From: Candidatus Nanohalarchaeota archaeon
GTDB lineage: Archaea > EX4484-52 > B79-G9
Length of the DNA: 11,627 nucleotides
Assembly (NCBI GenBank): GCA_017610545.1
Contig: JAFCBV010000008.1
Coordinates: 1-11,627, forward strand
Direction of reading: 5' to 3'
In this document: piece by piece, positions 6,825 through 11,627 of the stretch
Layout: every line of letters begins with the position of its first letter
How positions within the stretch are numbered: position 1 is the stretch's first letter
Notes under the pieces: generated by a model
Databases searched by the model: none
Seen by the model: the letters and a program-made list of their open reading frames with translations, nothing else
Told to the model about the DNA's origin: nothing
Translations under genes and position numbers: made by a program

Positions 6825-6910
6825 GAACAGAAAAAAAATAAACGACGCCACCCAAAAGAGTAAGGCGCCCGCGGAATCAAAGCTCCGCAACTCATCTCCC
6901 TTAACGAGAG
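6825..6910 (-). ncRNA. Candidate structured RNA: three hairpins ending in a T tract
   Basis: Read on the minus strand from 6910: CTCTC-GTTAA-GGGAG (stem with one G-U pair); seven bases; GCGGA-(8 nt)-TCCGC; one base; GGCGCC-(14 nt)-GGCGTC (one G-U pair); then GTTTATTTTTTTTC at about 6829-6843. Three consecutive GC-rich stems in a non-coding AT-rich gap, finished by a T tract, look like a small RNA or an elaborate 3' end of the ribosomal operon. A TATATA on the minus strand near 6963-6970 could give it its own start near 6940. It does not match tRNA, 5S, C/D-box or H/ACA-box signatures that I could find. The folding is by eye only. Confidence 0.4.
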
Positions 6911-6951
6911 AAAAACAAACAAATCACGAACCAAGTGGCTCGCATAATTTT

Positions 6952-6991
6952 TGGGCTCAAGGCTATATATGGATTGCTATACTTGAGCCCA
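6952..6991. repeat. 10-bp perfect inverted repeat behind rpl12
   Basis: TGGGCTCAAG (6952-6961) and CTTGAGCCCA (6982-6991) form a perfect 10-bp stem with a 20-base AT-rich loop, starting 19 bases after the rpl12 stop. No T run follows on either strand, so it is not a bacterial-type terminator. It may stabilise the 3' end of the ribosomal operon mRNA. The loop carries a TATATA that could instead be a promoter element for the RNA candidate at 6825-6910. Confidence 0.6.
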
Positions 6992-7010
6992 TATTTGACT
7001 GTTATCGGTT

Positions 7011-7313
7011 TTATCCGAAAAGCGCACCAAGACCAGCTGCAGCTTCTTCTTCTTTCTTGCCTGCATCTTCTTTGGGCTTTTTCTCTTTCTTTTCTTCTGC
7101 AGGTGCCGCTGCTGCGACAGGTGCCGCTGCGGACATAATAGCTGTCTTGCTTATTGCTTCTTCAATGTCTACGCCGTCGAGGGCTGCGACAAGCGCCTTC
7201 ACGCGTGAGTCATCGGCCTTTGCGCCAGCAGCATCAAGAACTTTCTTTACAGCATCTTCACTTATCTTTTGTCCTGTTGCGTGCAAAAGCATCGCACTGT
7301 ATATGTACTCCAT
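7011..7313 (-). CDS. rpl12: Large ribosomal subunit P-stalk protein P1 (archaeal L12)
   Basis: 100 residues, normal for archaeal P1/L12. Dimers of this protein bind the C-terminal helices of P0 (L10) and form the flexible stalk that recruits and stimulates elongation factor GTPases. The helical N-terminal dimerisation domain covers about residues 1-58 ([18 protein letters not shown], then [13 protein letters not shown]). An Ala/Pro hinge (61-72) and a Lys/Glu-rich linker (73-90) follow, and the factor-binding tail is [10 protein letters not shown] (91-100), identical to the last ten residues of the neighbouring P0. Last gene of the secE-spt5-rpl11-rpl1-rpl10-rpl12 operon, 30 bp after rpl10, and the only one with a full AGGAGGT ribosome binding site, suiting its multiple copies per ribosome. 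Confidence 0.97.
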   Translation of the reverse strand: MEYIYSAMLLHATGQKISEDAVKKVLDAAGAKADDSRVKALVAALDGVDIEEAISKTAIMSAAAPVAAAAPAEEKKEKKPKEDAGKKEEEAAAGLGALFG

Positions 7314-7323
7314 TTTTATACTA

Positions 7324-7330
7324 ACCTCCT
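7324..7330 (-). promoter_or_regulatory. Strong ribosome binding site of rpl12
   Basis: The minus strand reads AGGAGGT ten bases before the ATG. The other ribosomal genes here carry only GGTG-type sites, so this one should be translated at the highest rate in the operon, consistent with several P1 dimers per stalk. Confidence 0.75.
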
Positions 7331-7343
7331 TGAAAACATCCTG

Positions 7344-8303
7344 TTAACCGAACAAGGCACCAAGGCCTGCAGCGGCATTTTCTTCTTTATTTTCTTTCTT
7401 TTCCTCTTTTTTCTTCTCTTCTTTAGGGGCTTCTGCAACAGGTGCTGCACTTTCAATGCCGCCAGCCTCTTTTGGAAGCGTGCCTGCAAGCGAGAGCATC
7501 TGCATATTTGCTTTTTGTAGTATTGTTGAGACGGTTTCCTTGTTTAGTATATTTGCGTTTATTGCAAGGTTGAGTGCCTTGGTGTGGGCATCAAACAACT
7601 TGTGTGGTACAATCTCTTTGACAAGTATGTTTGTATTGAATGCAAGGTTGAACGCGCTTGTGTATGCTTTTTGCACGTTTGAAACATATTCTTCTTCGCT
7701 GACAGACAAGACCTCTTTGTCGAAGACAAATCCGTCTTCATATGCAACAACAAGGTTCATGCCGATTTCCATGGGCTTAATATCAACTTTTTGCAGCACA
7801 TTTGCAACAACGTCGCTTATGACATCCCCTTTTTTTGCAACCTGCGAATCCTCGCGAACAACAATTTTATTTCCCATTATAGCGGACTTGACGCCTGCCT
7901 TTTGAAGATCACTTATTGCAGGACCCGGAGGCAGATTTGTCTCACCTTCTGGAACAATGATGTCATAGGGTGCAATATCGCCGGCCTTTGCATATGCCTT
8001 TGATTTGCTTTTTGAAATCTGCTTATGCAATTTGAAGGCGCCGACATTGCTCAAAATTAAAGAAGGTATGTGAATATCAACTTCAGAGAGTTTACTAATA
8101 TCTTTTTTCCCGCATGACGCAATGGCTCGTGTAATTACAGTCCTTTTGTTCACAATAACTGTTGCAACTCCACGAAGTGCCTTTCGGATTTCCTGAAGTT
8201 CTTTTGATGGCAGGCCGGATAAATCAACCATACCAACAACGAGACTTTTCTTGATCTCTTCTGTTATGGCTTTTACATCATCCTGCTTTTTTTGTGAAAC
8301 CAT
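7344..8303 (-). CDS. rpl10: Large ribosomal subunit protein L10 (P0, stalk base)
   Basis: 319 residues from the ATG at 8303. A GTG three codons earlier is rejected because it lies inside the GGTG site (six bases before the ATG). P0 anchors the stalk on 23S rRNA and carries P1 dimers. The N-terminal rRNA-binding domain covers about residues 1-105 (VVGMVDLSGLPSKELQEIRK, VNKRTVITRAI). An inserted second domain covers about 108-180 (GETNLPPGPAISDLQKAG, AIMGNKIVV). A helical spine from about 205-275 contains two close repeats, FNLAFNTNILVKE and LNLAINANILNKE, the P1-dimer docking helices. A Lys/Glu linker and the tail [10 protein letters not shown] finish it. Starts nine bases after the rpl1 stop. 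All expected parts of an archaeal P0 are present. Confidence 0.97.
   Translation of the reverse strand: MVSQKKQDDVKAITEEIKKSLVVGMVDLSGLPSKELQEIRKALRGVATVIVNKRTVITRAIASCGKKDISKLSEVDIHIPSLILSNVGAFKLHKQISKSKSKAYAKAGDIAPYDIIVPEGETNLPPGPAISDLQKAGVKSAIMGNKIVVREDSQVAKKGDVISDVVANVLQKVDIKPMEIGMNLVVAYEDGFVFDKEVLSVSEEEYVSNVQKAYTSAFNLAFNTNILVKEIVPHKLFDAHTKALNLAINANILNKETVSTILQKANMQMLSLAGTLPKEAGGIESAAPVAEAPKEEKKKEEKKENKEENAAAGLGALFG
7536..7655 (-). repeat. Repeated P1-docking helix segments inside rpl10
   Basis: The segments at 7614-7655 (AFNLAFNTNILVKE, residues 217-230) and 7536-7577 (ALNLAINANILNKE, residues 243-256) are 26 residues apart and alike in protein and DNA. They correspond to successive spine helices that each hold a P1 dimer in archaeal stalks. 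A third, weaker copy follows around residues 262-273 (LQKANMQMLSLA), giving room for up to three dimers; the third copy is inference. Confidence 0.65.
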
Positions 8304-8312
8304 GTAATACAC

Positions 8313-8945
8313 CTAATAATCAACTTTTACTGGAGGGCCCATTGTGGCCTTGACCAGCACCTCTTTCATGTTCTGCTTTCCCAGAGGGAATTTCTTCTCA
8401 AGGGCACTAAGCATTGCATTAAGGTTTTTCAGTAATTCATCATCAGACATCTTTTCTGTGCCTATTGTGCATGAGATTGTAGGATTGTCTTTTAGTGAAA
8501 CCTTTACGGTCTCTTTAAGCTTGTTTATCACAGGCGTTGCGTCAGCGTGTGGAGGGAGCGGTTTTGGCATCTTACCGCGCGGACCAAGCACTTTTCCAAG
8601 GCTTTTTCCGATTCGCATCATGAGTGGTGCCTCTGCAACAACAAAATCAATACTTTGCGAAAAACTCCTGACTTTTTTTGGGTCTCGCTCAAGTTCACCG
8701 AACTCTTTTTCATTAAGAATGACGTCTGCAACACCTTTTACCTTGAGGGCGAGATTGCTTCCGATTACACCAACGCGCGCCTTTTTCCCACGCCCTGACG
8801 GAAGCATGACCTCGAGTGAAAACTTATTCTCAGCTTTCTTAAGGTCGAGATGCCGGACACTCACAACAAGATCTATTGACTGCGTGAATTTTCTTCCGGT
8901 TCCTTTTTCTTTTGCTTCCTTAATTGCGTATTTTGCTTTGGGCAT
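8313..8945 (-). CDS. rpl1: Large ribosomal subunit protein L1
   Basis: 210 residues, typical for archaeal L1, the mobile stalk protein near the E site that helps release deacylated tRNA; in some archaea it also represses its own operon by binding the mRNA. Features seen: KFTQSIDLVVSV (19-30), LPSGRGKKARVGVI (48-61) of the first domain, the second-domain core RIGKSLGKVLGPRGKMPKPLPP (111-132), SCTIGTEKMSDDELLKN (158-174), and the closing TMGPPVKVD (201-209), the classic L1 RNA-binding ends. Starts at an ATG six bases after GGTG and 11 bases after the rpl11 stop. Whether an L1-type regulatory hairpin lies in this mRNA cannot be settled by eye. Confidence 0.97.
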   Translation of the reverse strand: MPKAKYAIKEAKEKGTGRKFTQSIDLVVSVRHLDLKKAENKFSLEVMLPSGRGKKARVGVIGSNLALKVKGVADVILNEKEFGELERDPKKVRSFSQSIDFVVAEAPLMMRIGKSLGKVLGPRGKMPKPLPPHADATPVINKLKETVKVSLKDNPTISCTIGTEKMSDDELLKNLNAMLSALEKKFPLGKQNMKEVLVKATMGPPVKVDY

Positions 8946-8956
8946 TTAGTACACCA

Positions 8957-9679
8957 TTACTCTTTCTTGTCTTTCGAGACCACAACCTCTCGCGGCATGA
9001 TTTCTTTGATGATTTCCCCTGGTATTTTCTCGGTTATCAGTCTCTTCTCAATCTCTTTTCGCTCTTTTCCTTCCATTTCAGCGATAATCTTCTTTGCAAG
9101 AGCCTCATATTCATGTCGCCTTTCTTCTATTTCTGCTGCAAGCTTCTTCTTCTCGTCTTCAAGTGCCTTAAGCTCTTCTGCAGAAAGCTCAGTCTTCCCT
9201 GAGCGGATTATCTCATCATATTTTCCGGCATCAATATCTTTTATTGTCTCGCGTGGGTCTTTGCCTTCCACAAGAACTCCGCCGGAAAGGCATGTGCCGA
9301 CAATGGATTTTACCATATTTTTCCTGTCTTTTGAAAGGAGAACTTCTTCTTTCATAAGTGCAATCTTGATTGCCTGCTCCATCTTAAGGTCTGCAACATG
9401 CTCTGAACCCGCATGTTTTGCAAGTTTTTCTAATTTGACTTCTTTTTTTATCAATTGTGATACCGGCGGGCTTCCGATTTCAATATCATATGTCTTCTCT
9501 TCTGTGTCAACAATAACTTTTATCGGAACTTTCATTCCTGCAAATGCCTTTGTCTTTTCATTGATGGCTGCAACTATTTCTCCAATATTCATTTTGAGAG
9601 GAGCAAGCGAGGGACCTAAAGGAGGTCCTGCTGTCGCTTTTCCACCATCAACAAGAGCATCTATTGTTTTTATTGCCAT
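8957..9679 (-). CDS. rpl11: Large ribosomal subunit protein L11 with coiled-coil C-terminal extension
   Basis: 240 residues against roughly 160 usual in archaea. Residues 1-75 form the N-terminal domain with GGKATAGPPLGPSLAPL (12-28), which contacts the stalk base and elongation factors. Residues about 76-157 form the rRNA-binding domain, ending with GTCLSGGVLVEGKDPRE (128-144) and DIDAGKYDE. Residues about 160-240 are extra: strongly charged, heptad-like (ELSAEELKALEDEKKKLAA, then HEYEALAKKIIAEMEGKERK), ending with a less charged segment and KDKKE. The extension is in frame without any break, so it is part of the protein. Its role is unknown; it would project from the GTPase-associated centre near the P stalk. 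Starts five bases after GGTG and 10 bases after the spt5 stop. Confidence 0.96.
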   Translation of the reverse strand: MAIKTIDALVDGGKATAGPPLGPSLAPLKMNIGEIVAAINEKTKAFAGMKVPIKVIVDTEEKTYDIEIGSPPVSQLIKKEVKLEKLAKHAGSEHVADLKMEQAIKIALMKEEVLLSKDRKNMVKSIVGTCLSGGVLVEGKDPRETIKDIDAGKYDEIIRSGKTELSAEELKALEDEKKKLAAEIEERRHEYEALAKKIIAEMEGKERKEIEKRLITEKIPGEIIKEIMPREVVVSKDKKE

Positions 9680-9689
9680 TTAAACACCA

Positions 9690-10130
9690 TCATGCACTAT
9701 TTCTGCTTGGTTTAAGCAGGTCGAGCTTAATTGTAATTGGTATTGGAACCGCAGACTCGACAAGTTCGATTTTTGCCTCACGCTTTGTTTCATCAAGGCG
9801 CACAATTTTTGCCTTTTCGCGCTTGAAAGGGCCTCCGATGACTTCAACAAGGTCTCCATCATGGAATGTTATCTCTTTCTGGTTTTCAGCAAAGAACTGC
9901 GCGATTTCGTTTAGTTCTACATCCTTTGCAACAATGCCGCGTACATGCGGCACTCCTTGCGCAATATGGCGGACATCCTCGTCATCGCCTTCAATGAATA
10001 AATATCCTTTTAGTTCTCCGGGGCTCATAAGTGCCTTTATTCCGGGGTTCTTGACGCGTATTTTTGTGTCAAGCGAATCCAGCACTGTCTTTTCACGTCC
10101 GACGGTTGTCCTTATTGCAAATATAGACAT
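9690..10130 (-). CDS. spt5: Transcription elongation factor Spt5 (archaeal NusG)
   Basis: 146 residues from the ATG at 10130, with GAGGTG nine bases upstream; an in-frame GTG at 10142 is part of that site and is rejected. Archaeal Spt5, with Spt4, closes the RNA polymerase clamp and promotes processive elongation. The KOW domain can bind ribosomal protein S10 and couple transcription to translation. The NGN domain is about residues 1-84 (MSIFAIRTTVGREKTV, LKGYLFIEGD, VRGIV), the KOW domain about 90-142 (FHDGDLVEVIGGPFKREKAK with the conserved GGPF, then IPITIKLDLLKPS). Thirteen bases downstream of secE and 10 bases ahead of rpl11, the usual archaeal order. Bacterial-style fused extra domains are absent. 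Confidence 0.96.
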   Translation of the reverse strand: MSIFAIRTTVGREKTVLDSLDTKIRVKNPGIKALMSPGELKGYLFIEGDDEDVRHIAQGVPHVRGIVAKDVELNEIAQFFAENQKEITFHDGDLVEVIGGPFKREKAKIVRLDETKREAKIELVESAVPIPITIKLDLLKPSRNSA

Positions 10131-10143
10131 GGCACAATTCACC

Positions 10144-10323
10144 TCAACTGAATAATTTTGAATACACTGCTACGAAATATATTAAAAGCCCGATTGTTCC
10201 GATGATTGCCATTCCGGCTCCTGTCACTTTGACAGACATCAAAAACTCTTCACTGTTAGGCTTCTTTGTGATTTTAAGCACACGGCTGTACTCACTAATT
10301 TTCTTTCTTATATTAAGCTGCAT
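10144..10323 (-). CDS. secE: Protein translocase subunit SecE / Sec61 gamma
   Basis: 59 residues from ATG 10323; upstream in-frame starts would add 31 unrelated residues across a non-coding leader. SecE clamps SecY in the archaeal translocon. It has the archaeal plan: a short amphipathic helix lying on the membrane (residues about 3-20, IRKKISEYSRVLKITKKP), the hinge KPNSEEF, and one membrane helix at about 34-55 (MAIIGTIGLLIYFVAVYSKLF). The KPNSEEF-type hinge before the transmembrane helix is characteristic of Sec61 gamma. First gene of the ribosomal-stalk operon; only a weak GGAT lies before the ATG. The gene is short and easy to miss, but its position ahead of spt5 is the standard archaeal arrangement. 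Confidence 0.93.
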   Translation of the reverse strand: MQLNIRKKISEYSRVLKITKKPNSEEFLMSVKVTGAGMAIIGTIGLLIYFVAVYSKLFS

Positions 10324-10341
10324 AACAATCCGCGCGTTTTT

Positions 10342-10381
10342 TAAGCAGTTCACCAAGAAATACCCCTTCTGCCTAAGCAGT
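10342..10381. repeat. 8-bp direct repeat in the secE leader
   Basis: TAAGCAGT occurs at 10342-10349 and 10374-10381, spaced 32 bp, about three DNA turns. The second copy is part of CTGC-CTAA-GCAG, a small dyad. On the minus-strand RNA this gives two CUGC copies either side of one GCAG, so two short mutually exclusive pairings are possible. Confidence 0.4.
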
Positions 10382-10383
10382 AA

Positions 10384-10433
10384 AGAGCCCATTTGCAAAG
10401 TGTGATAAAAACACACAATGTTTCTGCGGCTCT
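10384..10433. promoter_or_regulatory. Nested inverted repeat in the cbf5-secE divergent region
   Basis: Outer arms AGAGCC (10384-10389) and GGCTCT (10428-10433), an intermediate GCA/TGC pair (10395-10397, 10425-10427) and inner arms GTGTG (10400-10404) and CACAC (10412-10416) around an AT-rich 7-base loop nest in one 50-nt structure. If secE is transcribed from a box at about 10460 or 10480 on the minus strand, this element sits in a leader of roughly 110-130 nt. It could be a site for autogenous control of the ribosomal operon, or a DNA operator. Confidence 0.45.
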
Positions 10434-10476
10434 GGACGGGTAATCCTTATCGAGTAGGAATATACGGAAAGGTAAG

Positions 10477-10485
10477 TTTATAAAT
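10477..10485 (+). promoter_or_regulatory. TATA box of cbf5, possibly shared with the secE operon
   Basis: TTTATAAAT is centred 28 bp before the cbf5 ATG and is preceded by a purine-rich GGAAAGG that fits a TFB recognition element. TTTATAAA is a perfect palindrome, so the same box can be read toward secE on the minus strand, where a purine-rich GGAAG also precedes it. A separate TATATT (minus strand, near 10461) is another candidate for secE. Confidence 0.6.
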
Positions 10486-10508
10486 GTACTTCCTGTCCAA
10501 GTAATGAT

Positions 10509-11495
10509 ATGATTGATTTTGACAATAATGGCTGGCTGATTAAGGAAGAAACAGAAACAAACACAGAATACGGAACCTGTCCAAACAAGAGATCTATTGA
10601 ACAGTACATAAAAAACGGGTTTGTCATCGTGGATAAGCCAAAAGGCCCGACTTCGCATCAGGTTGCGGCATGGGTGCGCGATATGTTTGGAGTAAATAAG
10701 GCAGGGCATCCCGGAACGCTTGATCCTGCGGTAACAGGGGTTCTTCCGGTTTTCATAGGGAATTCGGTTAAGGTTCTGCCATTGATTGTGCGCTCAGACA
10801 AAGAATATGTCTGCCTTATGCAGGTGCATAAAGATGTTGGGGCAAGAGAAATTCGCAGTGCTATCAATGAGTTTGTCGGCACAATAACGCAGATGCCTCC
10901 GGTAAAAAGCGGCGTCAAGCGAAGGTTTCGTGACAGAAAGATACATTACATAAAAATTCTTGAAATTAGCGGTCATAACGCATTATTCCTTGCAGGGACC
11001 GAGGCCGGCACATACATAAGGACCCTTTGCGTAGACATAGGCAAAAAGCTTGGTGTGGGCGCGCACATGCAGGAGCTAAGGCGCACAAAAGCAGGAATGT
11101 TTTTTGAGAAAGATGCTCACAGCCTGCACGAGATTCGTGACGCTTACGAGTTTTACCATGAAGACGCGGACGAATCCGCTATCCGGAAATTAGTTCGCCC
11201 TCTTGAGGATGCAATAACCCACGCAGGCCAGATAGTCATCAAAGACTCAGCCGTTTCTTCTGTTTGCAACGGAGCCCCGCTACATGCGGGTGGTGTTTTG
11301 CGCATTAAAAAAGATATAAGGGAAGGCGACAAAATTGCATTGTTGAGCCTGAAAGGCGAGCTTGTTGCGCTTGGCACTACAGCAGCAGATTCCGCGAAAA
11401 TGATAAAAAAAACAAAAGGTATTGTTGCATCAGTGGACCGGGTTGTGATGAATGCAAAAGCATATCCGAAAACATGGGGAAAACAGGAGGCGTAG
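10509..11495 (+). CDS. cbf5: tRNA/rRNA pseudouridine synthase Cbf5 (TruB family)
   Basis: 328 residues, normal for archaeal Cbf5, the catalytic subunit of H/ACA RNPs (with Nop10, Gar1, L7Ae), which also makes tRNA U55 pseudouridine. N-terminal archaeal-type lead-in: RSIEQYIKNGFVIVDKPKGPTSHQ. Catalytic motif GHPGTLDPAVTGVLPV (66-81), with nucleophile Asp72. Further catalytic-domain motifs: QMPPVKSGVKRRFRDR (138-153), GTEAGTYIRTLCVDIG (173-188), MQELRRTKAG (197-206). A PUA RNA-binding domain occupies about residues 232-312 (PLEDAI, VCNGAPLHAGGVLRI, KGIVASVDRVVM). All key residues are present. Divergent from the secE operon with a 185-bp gap. The start has a TATA box 28 bp upstream, so it is nearly leaderless. 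It is followed after three bases by another gene. Confidence 0.97.
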   Translation: MIDFDNNGWLIKEETETNTEYGTCPNKRSIEQYIKNGFVIVDKPKGPTSHQVAAWVRDMFGVNKAGHPGTLDPAVTGVLPVFIGNSVKVLPLIVRSDKEYVCLMQVHKDVGAREIRSAINEFVGTITQMPPVKSGVKRRFRDRKIHYIKILEISGHNALFLAGTEAGTYIRTLCVDIGKKLGVGAHMQELRRTKAGMFFEKDAHSLHEIRDAYEFYHEDADESAIRKLVRPLEDAITHAGQIVIKDSAVSSVCNGAPLHAGGVLRIKKDIREGDKIALLSLKGELVALGTTAADSAKMIKKTKGIVASVDRVVMNAKAYPKTWGKQEA

Positions 11496-11498
11496 GTT

Positions 11499-11627
11499 AT
11501 GGCTGGAAGAATAGCGGCGGAAAGTGGATTGCCTGCGCACAGTGCGCGTACAGGTCATGGCATAATGCTCGGCGTTGTATTGATTGCAGTCGGCCTTGCA
11601 ATAAAAGCAGGCATGGAATTTGCAGAC
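11499..11627 (+). CDS. N-terminus of a small membrane protein (cut by window end)
   Basis: ATG at 11499 with GGAGG eight bases before it, inside the end of cbf5, so the two are probably cotranscribed and translationally coupled. The 43 codons seen have no stop. They read MAGRIAAESGLPAHSARTGH, then a hydrophobic Gly/Val/Ile/Leu segment of about 19 residues (IMLGVVLIAVGLAIKAGME), probably one membrane helix. In other archaea cbf5 often neighbours ribosomal proteins, cytidylate kinase or an Oxa1-like DUF106 membrane protein, but the visible part is too short to connect it to any of these. Confidence 0.7.
   Translation, partial: MAGRIAAESGLPAHSARTGHGIMLGVVLIAVGLAIKAGMEFAD

Noticed and set aside
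6889-6950. tRNA-like fragment with GGTTCG in the rpl12-gatB gap
   Set aside because: The T-loop consensus fails at the conserved A58 position, and no acceptor stem or anticodon arm can be drawn.
8967-9683. 238-residue open frame antisense to rpl11, and a similar 201-residue frame antisense to rpl1 (8344-8949)
   Set aside because: They mirror the full length of genuine ribosomal genes and are rich in Ser/Phe, as expected when Lys/Glu-rich codons are read backwards. They show no motif and no initiation signal.
1-11627. CRISPR arrays, insertion sequences or integrase/attachment sites
   Set aside because: I saw no regularly spaced repeats, transposase or recombinase motifs, or duplicated flanks of the expected form.

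Overview
The window comes from an archaeal chromosome. The evidence is the gene order secE - spt5(nusG) - rpl11 - rpl1 - rpl10 - rpl12 (P-stalk P1), a Cbf5-type pseudouridine synthase with a PUA domain, an archaeal-length Spt5/NusG, AT-rich TATA-type boxes about 25 bp ahead of many start codons, and GGTG-type ribosome binding sites. Very tight spacing, an operon of unrecognised membrane proteins and the compact proteins suggest a small-genome lineage, possibly DPANN, but the sequence alone does not fix the phylum.

Left third (1-3362, + strand): three consecutive envelope genes I cannot name. The first, cut by the window edge, encodes a charged helical protein with two central membrane segments and an 18-residue tandem repeat near its C-terminus. 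The second has about five N-terminal membrane helices and a roughly 450-residue, cysteine-containing, beta-rich, probably extracytoplasmic part. The third is a small polytopic membrane protein. They look like one transcription unit and are the least explained part of the window.

Middle (3368-6785): RNase Z (-) converges on the envelope operon with a 5-bp gap. Next is a 77-residue protein whose layout resembles PC4-like single-strand DNA binders (-), flanked by three GC-rich CCCG/CGGG dyads. A SagB-like nitroreductase (+) and GatB (-) follow; these two converge and share one CTAG whose two strands supply both stop codons. RNase Z, nitroreductase, GatB and Cbf5 each have a TATA-like box centred 24-28 bp before the ATG, which implies leaderless or nearly leaderless mRNAs.

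Right half (6811-11627): a 225-bp gap after rpl12 holds a strong 10-bp-stem hairpin and then a run of three small hairpins ending in a T tract on the minus strand, a candidate small RNA or structured 3' end. The secE-spt5-rpl11-rpl1-rpl10-rpl12 operon (-) links protein export, transcription elongation and the ribosomal L1 and L12 stalks. Its L11 carries an unusual charged coiled-coil C-terminal extension of about 80 residues. A 185-bp divergent region separates secE from cbf5 (+); it contains a palindromic TATA box, a nested inverted repeat and an 8-bp direct repeat, which suggests a structured leader for the ribosomal operon. cbf5 is followed closely by the beginning of a small membrane protein that runs off the right edge.
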